The translations under genes and the position numbers were made by a program. A stretch of 30,643 bases of DNA from Terana coerulea (Eukaryota; Basidiomycota; Agaricomycetes; Polyporales; Phanerochaetaceae): positions 1-30,643 of the forward strand of contig JAKOGH010000771.1 in the NCBI GenBank assembly GCA_024811115.1, read 5' to 3'. Numbering within the stretch: position 1 is the first letter of the stretch; every line of letters begins with the position of its first letter. Under the pieces are notes generated by a model. It worked only from the letters and a program-made list of their open reading frames with translations, made no database searches and was not told the DNA's origin. Of the stretch, positions 1 to 9,961 are shown in pieces.

Positions 1-851
1 ACGTTACATGCCCATCGCGCTTGCAGTGAGCAACGCGGAGTATACGCGCTACGAGCACAAAGCCGAGGCCGTGGGTGCTCGCTAGAATACGAGTGACGTT
101 AAGAGTCAGCAGAGAGCGATAGGTGCTCAAGGTACGCGGACACTCACCGGTCACCAGTGAGTCTATTGCTCACAACGCCGCTGCAGGCTACTCTCAGGCC
201 GAGCATCGTAGTAAGACACATTCCATGGCTGGGTTGGCATTCGCGCGCAGCTCGCGCATACTCGGCGTGCAGGTCGCGACAGCAGTAGCCAGCGCAATGC
301 GAAGTTCAGGCTTGCAGCGCATCCAAATTTGAAGGTCGTCTAGCCGGCTGTCTTGTGGTAAAGCAAGCCTGACTTACAGGGCGACGAGGTACGTGACGTT
401 CATCTCGGAACATTAGGATTTCTATTTGATCTCCCATGCAGTTTTCATCGTGCAATGACTCAGACATTGCTGTGGTGACAATCTATCCTCGCACTAGGTG
501 CTGGTTCAGTGTGGAGGTGGTGTTACGGGATGATGAGACGCACCTGATCGCATACCATAGCCTCCACAGTCGACTGATTATATGCCCTCCGCTCTACTTC
601 TACCAGCGTATTGTCGGCGAGCCAGAAGGCGGGAAGGTGTATCTGACTGACAAGGTCGGTGCAGCTGCGGGGGCGCAAGTGCGCGGCGCGAGGTAGATGG
701 AGGTCCAACTGAACTGCTTAACCGCACGCCACGAGGTTACGATGCTTAAACGCCGGAGTATGTCAGTCAAGTACTTAAGCCCGTTTTTTCCAGCTCGGAG
801 GGTCCGATTCTAACCTCTGGTATCGAGGATATAGATTGATGGTACTAAGAA
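1..851. other. No recognisable gene
   Basis: Short open frames exist on both strands, but none has a motif I recognise, a convincing splice pattern or a promoter. I see no repeat, RNA gene or transposon end here. The stretch may contain the downstream end of X1, but I could not align it with the second copy. Confidence 0.4.
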
Positions 852-2953
852 TTACATATGAGGACACAGACAGGGATTGGGCAAGAACGGGGCGTACGAC
901 GTCACCATGTAATCCTGCGCTCGGTGACGGAGGCCAGCATGTAGCCACAGAGTGTTAGAGACGACAGTATGGACATGGCCGGTGACAGCGGAGGTGAACG
1001 AGTACGATGGCATACAGAAATCGATGCTGACATGGGGATAACTGACGACCGGTCGTCCAGCCTGGCTTCTGTGCTTGGGAAAGTTGCTCGTGCCATCCAA
1101 TTTCCGAGGCAACCGCCACCGTGTAGAGAGAACCGCTGTCAAGCCCGGCAAGTATGTGTACAAGCACCAGCACGGGGTTAGGTAGGACATCCGGATGACG
1201 CGTCGTAAGACGACGGACGCAGCCTGCAAGCGTTGAGAGGACAAGGCCCGTCCACGTAGTACAGCAGCTGGCGGGAAGTAGGTAGCGTGTCCTGCAGGGT
1301 TCGAAAGGCACTCCATTTCGGCGGGTGAAGAGGTGGAATGCGAGGTTTCAGTGCGTGAGTCGGGGCAGCGCGGCGCACGAAGAGAAACGTGGACGAAGCG
1401 GGGATGTGGGCAAAAGCTGAGGTACGCAGAATGAACGGCAGGATAGTAGCCCGCGGCTGGGCAACTGCCTCTGCCTTTGGTCCCTTCGTGGTCTTTGAAG
1501 TAGACAGGCAGCGACTCGACTCGCCTGGTGGAGGGCAAGTTGCGTATGGTGAGATCGTGCTGCAAGTCGAGATGTTGTCACTTCGGGTGCGATGCACTTG
1601 CCGCAAGCGAGCGAACGGTCGAGTTCGTTGCAGCTTCTCCTGGTATTCTGAAGGCAACTTGGCTGTCCGCGGTCCGTCGAGTCGAACCGTCCCATGTGGG
1701 AAAGCGGTCCATGTTAGGTGGTCGTCAAATAACGCAGCGGGCGACCAGGGTTGTAATGTATGCGGACGCTCGCGCTGTGTCCTGTACACCTGCGCGGTCG
1801 GCGGTCGTAGTTCGTCGTGTCTTTCATTCCGAAGGGCCCAAATGTTCGCCCGTCTCAACGTACTAGTTGTCCGTTGTAGCCCGCGAAGCTCTCTCGACAA
1901 GTGTGGCGGCGCTCAGCTTCCTGACATGTCATGGACCTGACCATGCTTCGATACATTGGCAGAACATGGCATCGGCGAAACAAGTTTCGTCTCGAGGAGC
2001 CGGCAAAGCGTGCATGTGCACTCTGAAGCGCTCTGCTCGTGAGACACTGGATTTTTAAGATTTTTAAGATAAACAGGTACGTACTGCCAAGTCTCCTCAT
2101 AGCACCCACTCCGACTCCACGCTAGACAGTGTCGCGGAATGCATTCGAGTTCCACAATCTTCGCTTTAGACAGACTGTCAGACGCGGGAAAATATGCGCA
2201 GCACTGAAATACTTACCCGCGCCTCTGCCGACTACTAAGATGGGTTCCTTTCCGTAGAACACTCCGCCTCATGTCAGAGGTGTACCACCTCGGATACTGG
2301 CAGAGAGCTGCTGATGCAGCCACTGACTGCTGTGGGCGAATTGTTCCATGCTGTACCAGGCGAACAGCGGGCTTCACTGACAAAAACTGGCTGGCCGCAC
2401 AGCCAGTCCGAAGATTGCTTGACCTGAGCAGTATTTTTCATTGCAGCTGTGTTGTTGCGTGAATGAGCGAATATGCGCCCGCAGTGGAGGATTGTCGCCA
2501 GAGGACATGCGTCCCAAATAGAGACCGGTGACAGACCAGCTTTCGTTGAATGACGTCTGGCCCGCATTTGGTGAGTTTTCGGCCGCCGAGCTGGGTTAAA
2601 TCGACGTACCCCGATGATGACATTGTGCACGAGCAACTGGAACAAGTCTTGCTGACGAACTGAATCCGGTGCGAGAATAATGGACCCATAAACAGCCTAG
2701 ACCGTCGTCAGAATGCACCGCTGCACGCATATTCAAGTGTACACACCTCCGAAAAGTATCATCTCCGCCTTCCAGTCAAGCTCCATACCCGTCTAAGCCC
2801 ACCGAGTCGATGCGCTTGGGGAAGGCGCACCGGCCATGCTTGTCCCTGCCTTACTCCATGAGCTGCTGAGCGACGATGTCCATGACGAGATGAATGGTGC
2901 CAAACGTTGCGCATTGCTCGATGGATGGTAACCGCTGCGAGAGCGTGCTGTCG

Positions 2954-3160
2954 TAGTCTCGTCCCCATACCCTCCTTCCGGATTTGGAAACTCCGTCAGG
3001 AGGGTCTGGCGTCTCACCAACGGCGGAGGCGTTGCCTTCGTCCACTTTCTGACGGGCGCTTGGTCAACTTGAGACTCGAAGTTCGAATCCTGCATGCGCA
3101 ACATCGAGGTATGCCTTAGCTGGCCTCACAAGTGGGATGCATGTATATATTTGTTATTTT
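2954..3160 (+). repeat. Left terminal inverted repeat of the MITE
   Basis: Pairs with 3465-3674. The outer 80 bases are identical between arms apart from a run of extra G (AGGC here, AGGGGGC in the partner). Divergence rises towards the loop. A sequence resembling a pol III B box (GTTCGAATCC, 3081-3090) lies in this arm and is mutated in the other. Confidence 0.85.
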
Positions 3161-3464
3161 TAAAATATAAATGCATGTTTTTGGTCCTTCCGTTGTTGCA
3201 CAATTGCTGATATTAGTCAGTTGGGCAAAAGTGAGCCGGCTGACTGCTTATGCTGTGAATACCAGCTCCTGATGCTCTCACATCGCCCAGGTATATGAAG
3301 TGACATTCTGAATTTCATCTATATTCATTTCTTGGAAGCTTCCCGAACCAGAAGTGCTGAACACCGCAAAAAGCAGTGAAGTCCACTGGCACCCAATCTC
3401 AGCCAGGAGCTTGTGCGGTCACTGTGGGATGAAGATGCAGCACAATAGTCTCTTTAAATTACCC

Positions 3465-3674
3465 AAAATAGAAAATCTATACATGCATCCCACTTGAGAA
3501 GCCAGCTAAGGCATACCTCGATGTTACGCGTGCAGGATTCAAACTTCGAGTCTTAAGTTGACCAAGCGCCCGTCAGAAAGTGGACGAAGGCAACGCCCCC
3601 TCCGCCGTTGGTGAGACGCCAGACCCTCCTGACGGAGTTTCCAAATCCGGAAGGAGGGTATGGGGACGAGACTA
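3465..3674 (-). repeat. Right terminal inverted repeat of the MITE
   Basis: Reverse complement of 2954-3160. The outer end GGGGACGAGACTA abuts the downstream target duplication at 3675-3683. Confidence 0.85.
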
Positions 3675-4667
3675 GTGCTGTCGTATTGTGTTGTCAGGGT
3701 ATCGGTGGTGGTTGATAGATAGATCCGGCGGGACTGCGCTACGGTAAGAGCTGGCTATTTCAACGTGGCGGTAAAGTTTGTGTGCGTATATGAGGCCGAG
3801 GAAAGTTAGGCAGGGAGAGGACGATGCAAAGAAGGCAGGAGAAAGGGGGACGCAGTGCTGACCATGAGTGAGGAGCACGACGCGTCTGTTCGAACTTCGC
3901 GGCAAAGCATGGTGGCGCTGATGCACGTGCATCGCACGTGGCGAGTGTTTTCACGCAACCGCTGCCTCTGCTTTTTGTGAACAGCAGCTTGGTAAGTTGC
4001 GCAAAAGATGCTTGTTCAGGTTGTAATCATGGATCAACAGCCAGTTATTGCTAATGGAACAAATACTAAAGCCTACAGATAGTATAATCTCCGTCTAAGG
4101 CCGAGGCTGAGCGCAGTCCACAGCACCACTTGCTCGCGGACTACTGCGCACATTTGGCCAGGCGGTTACACAACCTTCTGGTGCTCCAGCACCCTGGATC
4201 AGATCAACCGGATACGCACACAATCATGCTCAAGCGAGTGCTGTCCAATCGACCTGTCTTTCAGATACCGTCATAGAGTGGATGGACACGTCGAGATGCG
4301 CTACTCCTCTTGAGGTCGTCCCAGCGAAGCACTTATCGTTGCTGGTGGTGCAGGTTAGAATTCTGTTCGTCAGTTGTCAGTCCCTTGCTTTAAGAATGTT
4401 ATGTACTCACAGAACTTGAAGGTGCTTGGTTTCCCTAGCTTTGGCTTTGGCAGCTCGCAGCTTTTGCGCTTGCGTAACGTCCTTGTTGATATATCATTTG
4501 ACTGTCGAAGTTGGAGACTGAGTGCGCATAGACGCCCTGGCGCATCGGCGCATCAGCGCCACAAGGTCTATCGATTCCCTAGTACGGACTTGTTTCGTTT
4601 ACCCCTGACTCGTTCTCCGTCCCTGTCCCTTAATTTCTAGGCTCGCTACGAGCAACCGATCACTCTC

Positions 4668-4674
4668 TTATATA
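4668..4674 (+). promoter_or_regulatory. LTR TATA box
   Basis: TTATATA in the 5' LTR, repeated at 12436-12442 in the 3' LTR. It is the only TATA-like site in the LTR and is well placed to start the genomic RNA, which would include the hairpin modules downstream as R/U5. Promoter function is inferred. Confidence 0.6.
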
Positions 4675-4699
4675 CCCACTCTCTCCGTTCGAGCACTCT

Positions 4700-4864
4700 C
4701 AGAGACTTTCCCATACTCTGAGCGTGCGTAGCCCTTCGTTCTCACGGACACGTCATGTACTCACATACTGCTGTAGTTCGGACTGACCGTCCGTCTGTTA
4801 GGTGAATACATATAGCAGAGACTTTCCCATACTCTGAGCTTCGGACTGACCGTCCGTCTGTTAG
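4700..4864 (+). repeat. Duplicated hairpin modules inside the LTR
   Basis: Module A, from CAGAG to CTCTGAGC, occurs at 4700-4723 and 4816-4839. Module B, TTCGGACTGACCGTCCG plus 8 bases, occurs at 4777-4801 and 4840-4864. Each module is a small inverted repeat (CAGAG/CTCTG and CGGAC/GTCCG). The same arrangement is present in the 3' LTR. Their position downstream of the TATA box means they would be in the transcript. Confidence 0.75.
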
Positions 4865-4930
4865 CCTCACGCGCGTCCGCCTTGCGAGCCGGACCCTTGC
4901 GAACTCAGATATCTGCGCATATCTTTGTTA

Positions 4931-4946
4931 GGTTATGAGCCCCGAG
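4931..4946 (+). other. Putative primer-binding region
   Basis: The sequence directly after the LTR, GGTTATGAGCCCCGAG, is where the tRNA primer-binding site of an LTR element lies. It resembles the TATGAGCCC-type sites of copia elements that prime from an internal part of initiator tRNA. I could not compare it with the host tRNA. Confidence 0.4.
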
Positions 4947-5027
4947 AGGTTTTGACATCGACGTCTACTCTCGCTTCACCCTGGTGGTCTCTCACACACT
5001 CCTTTCGTTTCCACCCCCTCCGGGCGT

Positions 5028-6246
5028 ATGTCCAGTCGCCGCACCGGCTTGCAGCATCCCTGTGACAACGCCTCGCACGTCTTCGACAAGACCGACGTCA
5101 CCGATCGTTGGTACGATCCAGACCCCGAACTCGACGTTCATTTGGATCGCCTGCCCGGAGCAACCTTGCCCCAACCGCGAAAACCGTCCTCTCGGTGCCT
5201 GTGACGAACCCTGGGCCGCTCCCATCGCTCCAGAACAGGTCCACCGGATCGCACGGCAACGCGCTTCCTTCCGAGTCCTACGCCGTCCTCATCCTCTCAA
5301 TCGAACCCAGCCCCTGTCCCACACGCTCACGCCCCACTTCCGTCGACATGCCGAGCGCTGCCGACACCATCCAGAAGGCGTTCTCGTCCGTCCCTTCGGC
5401 TGAAGGCGGACGGAACGAATTATCGGACGTGGATCCAGCGGGTCAACTTCGCTGCGCTTGGCTCAGCGTCGAAGACTCTGCTGACCGATGCCGTCGTCCC
5501 TCGCCGGACAAAGGAGGCTGAGGGGAATGCCTTGCTGGCGGCACTCGTCAGCAAGCTCCCTGATTCGATTTTCATGAACATCGCATCCACGGTGAAGGTT
5601 CCGAAGGACGTCATCTCAGCGATGAAGGTCCGCTTTGGGCAGTCCACCGCCACTTCTGAGGCGAACGCCCAGAGCGCTTGTTTTCGCTGACCTGCGAAAA
5701 CGACAAGAAGATGCAAGAGCACCTCGATCGCCTCGTTCAGCTGAAGGAGGAGATCGCGAGGCCGGCATCACTCTCGAGGATAGGACCTTCACGGACGCTC
5801 TCATCTCGTCCGTCCCCACATCCTTCAAACATATCGTCACCGCCTATGAAGCCGCCATCACCATCTACAACTCCCAGAACCCTATCACCCCTCGCGACCG
5901 CTCCTTTCCACAGAGCTCATGCCGCTGTTGCGTTGCTGAAGCTCAGTCTCGCCGACTGTCACTCGCTCAAGCTCTAAGCCGAAGGACGAAGCCTCTATCG
6001 CGGTGGATTCCCGATAAGGCCAAGGGCAAGGCAAGGGTCAGCGGAGGGAAGTCGAATGGCGGAGGAGGTGTGAAATCGTCGTCGTCATCTGACGACAACG
6101 TTACTTGCTTCAAGTGCTCTGGGGAAGGGCACCGGGCTAATGTATGCCCGTCAAGAAGAAGTACTGAGAGTGCGCATTCTGGCGAAGGGAACTCTTCAAC
6201 GTCGTCTGGGACGACACCTGCATCAGCAAAGTTGCATTGGCGCTGA
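5028..6246 (+). pseudogene. gag: Copia gag (UBN2-type Gag with zinc knuckle), frameshifted
   Basis: Gag packages the retrotransposon RNA into virus-like particles. The likely start is ATG at 5028 (MSSRRTGLQHPCDNASHVFD). The core, around 5415-5670, reads DGTNYRTWIQRV and continues with the tryptophan/leucine pattern of UBN2 Gag, through LVSKLPDSIF. Near the C-terminus is one CCHC zinc knuckle, CFKCSGEGHRANVC (6106-6147), the nucleic-acid-binding motif. The frame changes at least four times: near 5195, 5397-5400 (extra T), about 5680 (base lost) and about 5758 (base lost). No continuous product is possible from this sequence. All breaks are single-base indels, so sequencing error is an alternative to mutation. 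Confidence 0.85.
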
Positions 6247-6530
6247 GCGGTACTGACAGGTACTGATGAAGCCATCTCAGCGCGCTTCAGTCCCTTCAGT
6301 GCCCGCCAGTCTCAGTAGTCGATTCTGAGCGCTCAGACGTTTTTGACCCTCTTGCATCCGACTCTTGCAGCAAAGCTTCGCGAGTAAACCATCATCATTC
6401 ACGTCCAGCATAGTTTATGAAACATGAGGAACTAAGAAAATACAAAATCTAGTAAAGTCCGGCTTCAGCAGCCGAACTTCTGCTCAAACCGGTCGTGCTC
6501 TCGCGCCACGCTCATCAGTCGTCAGCGCTT
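6247..6530 (+). other. Non-coding or scrambled spacer between gag and protease
   Basis: Stops occur in all forward frames. The middle (about 6400-6465) is AT-rich and unlike the flanking retrotransposon sequence. Copia elements normally have one continuous gag-pol frame here, so this is either an unrecognised small insertion or a strongly decayed linker. I found no clear terminal repeats or target duplication. Confidence 0.4.
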
Positions 6531-8363
6531 GTACGCTTTGCTGCCGCGAAGTCTTCGCCAGCAGCCTCTGCGAAGATAGCCGAAGTCTACGACGAGGGCT
6601 GGGCCGCCGCCGACGAAGTCTATCGACGACGCGCTTGCCTCGACGTGACGACACGGTGGTCGAAATCTACGACTCCGGTGCTACTAATCATATGTCCCCC
6701 TTCCGGCATATGCTGTCGAATTTTCGCGAAATTCCCGAGCGCTTCTGTGCGCGCTGCAGTGCGACGCTCTTTCTCTGCCTGTGGTCTAGCGACATGAAGA
6801 TCGTAGCTCCGAAGGGCGATGCCTTCGTTGAGATCCTTCTCAAGGACGTACTGTACGCCCCCCTGACATGTCCGGCCACCCTCGTCTCCCTTGGTCGTTT
6901 CGACGATGCCGGTCTCATCATGCGACGCGACGGCCACTGTCAAGTCACTCAACGTTTCTGGTGCGGTGATCTGTTCGATCCCGAAGGTCCGAGGCCTCTA
7001 CCGCTGTCTACCATGATGAGGCAAACTCTGCAGCCGTCTTGCCGCAGGTTTCGCTTATGGAGCTGCACCAGCGTTCGCACGCCTCTTTCACATATTTGCG
7101 AAAGATGATCAAGGCAGGCTCCTTTGCGGGCATCGAGGTCGATTCCGAGCAGCAGCTTGAAGGGGAGTGTACTGTCTGCATGCGTGCTAAGGCAGTGCGA
7201 AGCCCGCCGCCCACATCGGTCCTCTCAGCTGCTGCAGAACTTTGGCGACCGCATCCACATGGACGTCTGGGGTCCTGCCCCTGTTCAGACGACTAGCCAC
7301 TGCCGGTACTCGCTCACCATGCTCGACGACGCCACGCTCTGGCTCGAGCAGCCTTTACTTCGCACCAAGGATGAAGCCTTCGCGAAGTACGCCGGCTACG
7401 AGGCCCGCTCTTTACACGCAGCATGGCGTGAAGATCAAGGCTGTCCAGTCGGACCGCTGGTGGCGAGTTTACTGGGACCGACTTCCTCGACCATCTCACG
7501 CCGTCAGGGTACAGTCCAGCGGCTTACGGTGCACGACACGCCTCAGCACAATGGCTCCGCCGAGCGAACTCACGGTACGATCCTGAACATTGTCCGCGCC
7601 CTCCTCATCTCAGCCGGGCTTGCCTCGCACACTCTGGGGGCGAGGGCTATGCAGCATGCCGTCTGGCTTTTCAATCGTGACTCCCCATTCTGGGATCGAT
7701 TTCGCTACGCCCTTCGAGCGCCGCTCGGAAGAAGCCCGATCTGTCCGACGCGCACCCCTTTGGGTCAATCTGCTTCGTCAAGCTCAAGGACGCGAGCAAG
7801 ATCGATGCGCGTGCAGTCGAGTGCCGTTGGCTTGGCTTCGATTCGACGTCGAATGGCTATCGCGTCTACCTGGCCGTCTCAGCGCGAAGATCTCAGTCGA
7901 GCGCGATGTCACCTTCTCGTCTCAGGAGGTTCCACTCCTTGAGGGAGGATTACAGTCTTGACAACGTCCCGGACGATGCATGCGACGACATTTCAGTCAA
8001 GGAGCAGAACTCTGATAACGATGACACTCCTCGGCCTTCGCCTAAATCCTTTCGACCCTTCCCCCACCCCTTCGGCCGCTTCAGCAAGAATTCGCACTCT
8101 GCAGGGTGGTACAGCGATCTCTGGCGATGAAGTCAACGAGGATGTTCACGTCCTGGAGGGCGAACCTTGAAGCAGCTCACTCTGAGATGCTAGGTCTCGA
8201 TCCCCGAACACACCAGGAAGCTCTTCAGCGGTCAGTACGCACCTCAGTGGCAGGACGCTATGGACGACGAGGTCTCTCGACTCCTGTCTCGCGATTCCTG
8301 GGAGTACGCTGATCCTCCTGATGGCGCTGAATGTCATTGGCTCTCGCTGGGTCTACAAGCAAG
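6531..8363 (+). pseudogene. pol: Copia pol, 5' part: protease, integrase and start of RT
   Basis: The domains are in copia order. The aspartic protease active site is DSGATNHM (6671-6694). The GAG-pre-integrase/HHCC zinc-binding domain lies at about 7039-7220 (LHQRSH ... CTVC). The integrase core has catalytic Asp in MDVWGP (7262), Asp in VQSD (7452) and Glu in SAERTHG (7562), about 36 codons between the last two as in D-x35-E. The start of RVT_2 (WQDAMDDEVSRLL ... GSRWVYK) is at about 8240-8361. At least three frame changes separate these pieces, between protease and pre-integrase, within the integrase core near 7465, and in the integrase C-terminal region after 7690. The catalytic residues are intact. 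The reading frame is then cut by the nested insertion directly after WVYKQ. Confidence 0.9.
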
Positions 8364-8619
8364 CATCTGAAAAAACCCCCTTACTATTCCTGCCTAATGC
8401 ATGCTGATAAGCACTAATTCATTGCACATAAGCTTCAAAGTAACACAACTAGATAAATAGATGCATTAGGCCAATAAGGCAGTTTAGTGAGGTCCTTTGC
8501 TAATTGTCTTAATTATTCTATATATTAGGGCAATTAGTCCTATTTCTCAGCTATTTGTTTCCTTACTGTCCTATTTTGTTCCTTACATGCAGCTATAATA
8601 CCACTACTGCTTGACTAAT

Positions 8620-8641
8620 CATCTGAGAAATCCCCTTCTTA
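8620..8641 (+). repeat. Internal copy of the insertion's terminal sequence
   Basis: CATCTGAGAAATCCCCTTCT closely matches the insertion's left end (8364-8385) and is in the same orientation. It suggests a composite structure or an internal site used by the same mobilising enzyme. Confidence 0.5.
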
Positions 8642-8829
8642 ATTTAACCTGATGCTCTGTATTGCATATTTAGTTATCTACATACAAGACTAAGCTACCT
8701 AACACAACAAACTACTTGTACTGTGCAGGTAAGCCCATGCACCATGCACCATACTCACCTGCACTGCGCCATGCCCACCTGTGTGTTGTATCTGTCAGTA
8801 ACATACTTACGTACACCACTACCCTGGCC

Positions 8830-9480
8830 CTCATGTCGTGCACCAGCCCCTTCTGACGGGGCGCACTTGTCAGCGTCGGTCTGCACGCGTCGTGCTTCGC
8901 CACATCCTGCGCGCCAGCGCCGGCGCGGTGCGCATGCTGCGCTCGTTGGCGTCGTGCTGGGGTAGCTTGCTACCCTGGTCCCTCGCGTCGTGCGTCGGCC
9001 CTTTGTAACGGCGGCACGCTCGCCTGCGTCGGCCTGCGCGCGTCGTGCTTCGCCACGTCCTGCGCGCCGGCGTTGGCGTGGTGCGCATCCGTCGGCACCG
9101 TACGTGCGTGCGCCGCTGTCCCGCTCTGCGTATCTTGCGCGTCGTGCTGTACGCGCCGGTTTCTTGTGCGTCGGCGTCGCGCTCACCTGCGTCGGTCTGC
9201 GCGCGTCGTGCTTCGCCACGTCCCGCGCGCCGGTGTTGGTGTTATGCGCGTGCTGCGTTCTCGGCGTCGCGCCTGTGTAGCTTGTTGCGCTGGTCCCTCG
9301 CGTCGTACGTCGGCCCTTTGTAACGGCGGCGCGCTCGCCTACGTCGGCCTGCGTGTGCTGTGCTTCACCACGTCCCGCGCGCCGGCGTCGGCGTTGTGCG
9401 CCGCCGTTCGTGTCGTACGCGTCGTGTCGTGCGCGCCGGCTTCTTGTGCGTCGGTGTCGCGGCCGCCGGCGTTGAGCTTG
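8830..9480 (+). repeat. CpG-rich degenerate tandem repeat, about 155-bp unit
   Basis: The landmark CGTCGTGCTTCGCCAC recurs at 8888-8903, 9041-9056, 9204-9219 and, degenerate, 9355-9370, so the spacings are 153, 163 and 151 bp. A second landmark, CTGGTCCCTCGCGTCGT followed by CGGCCCTTTGTAACGGCGG, occurs at about 8976 and 9290. That suggests a higher-order period of two units (about 315 bp). Open frames here on both strands are by-products of the low stop density of CpG-rich sequence and are not called as genes. Confidence 0.8.
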
Positions 9481-9886
9481 TTGCGTCGTGCTTGACTACG
9501 CGGGCGTTCGCGCGCGGTGTTCGTTGCTGGTGGGGGATGCGTGGTGCCTATTCATGAAAGCACCGTCCATAAGCCGTGCATGCACGGCCATGGACGGCTC
9601 TGGGTAGCAGCGGTGGATGCGGCGAGAGGGCCACGTACCTCGTTTGCAGGGGAGCCCCTCCCCTTCAACAGTCTTGCTCGATAATTCACGCGTCCCCCAC
9701 TCTTGTGTGGTGTCGCTTGGGTCCTGGTGTCGCGGTAGGTGGTCGCGACGCAGCTAACGCGTCGGTTAGGAATGAGGGACCGAGGGAATGAAAGATGACG
9801 CCAACCAAACGCGAAGGCTTCAAAGACGTTAAGGCGCTTCAATATACCCGGTAAGTTATGACCAATCTGTACGACGATACACGCAA

Positions 9887-9961
9887 GCCGCTATGGTGCA
9901 GTTGTTAATCTACTGGGCGCGTCTGCCCAGGTGGTCCTGGGTTCAAGTCCTTCCGGGTGCA
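9887..9961 (+). other. tRNA-like segment with pol III A and B boxes
   Basis: TGGTGCAGTTG (9894-9904) fits the A-box consensus. GGTTCAAGTCC (9940-9950) fits the B box exactly, 46 bases downstream as in a tRNA. Between them CTGGGC/GCCCAG (9913-9918 and 9925-9930) forms an anticodon-arm-like hairpin. However, the acceptor and T stems pair poorly and the anticodon loop has the wrong size, so it is not a functional tRNA. It could be the head of a tRNA-derived SINE; no 3' tail was identified. What follows (9962-10790) is an AT-rich stretch with no gene. Confidence 0.5.

Larger units (their letters stand above)
2954..3674. mobile_element. Mutator-like MITE, long terminal inverted repeats, 9-bp TSD
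   Basis: The element starts TAGTCTCGTCCCC and ends with the reverse complement. Its arms (2954-3160 and 3465-3674) are about 95% identical, with roughly nine substitutions and one 3-bp length difference. The same 9 bases, GTGCTGTCG, flank it directly at 2945-2953 and 3675-3683. A 9-bp target duplication with TIRs of about 200 bp is the classic pattern of Mutator-like elements. The loop of about 300 bp has no coding potential, so it is non-autonomous and would need a transposase from elsewhere. It sits inside the decayed gene X1. Family assignment is inference from structure; no transposase is present. Confidence 0.85.
852..4502 (-). pseudogene. X1: decayed minus-strand gene of unknown function, copy 1
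   Basis: I do not recognise the family. The region is called because it is collinear with 22.3-24.5 kb (X2), and several stretches are conserved as protein. Around 2850-2935 (minus) the copies share a block containing QC-T/A-TFGT-x-H, followed by RDK. Around 1630-1690 (minus) they share S-x-D-x-G-x-x-x-CLQ. A third match, of the type Q-A-Q-x-K-L, lies near 4430-4490. Copy 1 has an in-frame TAA after LME where copy 2 reads through into EQW-RDK. It also carries a MITE at 2954-3674, and the copia element landed at its upstream end (4502). These breaks make it a pseudogene. Long minus-strand frames at 852-1900 probably include remnants of its 3' part, but exon limits cannot be fixed by eye. Unlike the tidy DUF6533 and GST genes nearby, no intron-exon model holds throughout. 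Confidence 0.45.
4503..4930 (+). repeat. 5' LTR of copia element 1
   Basis: Begins TGTCGAAGTTGG and ends CTTTGTTA, so the termini are TG...TA rather than the usual TG...CA. It holds a TATA box and a duplicated pair of small hairpin modules. It differs from the 3' LTR only by one G (4547-4548 against GGG at 12313-12315) and one C (4602-4605 against five C at 12369-12373). Confidence 0.95.

Noticed and set aside
1178..1940. Long overlapping frames on both strands (183-240 aa)
   Set aside because: No recognisable domain as full proteins. Only parts match the second X copy, in a different frame, so these are not called as separate genes.
3060..3092. A-box-like TGGTCAACTTG and B-box-like GTTCGAATCC in the MITE arm
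   Set aside because: They are only about 20 bases apart, too close for a tRNA or a pol III promoter, and are not conserved in the other arm.
8755..9557. Long arginine/alanine-rich open frames on both strands
   Set aside because: They come from the CpG-rich tandem repeat, where stops are rare. All frames look alike in composition and none has a domain or start context.
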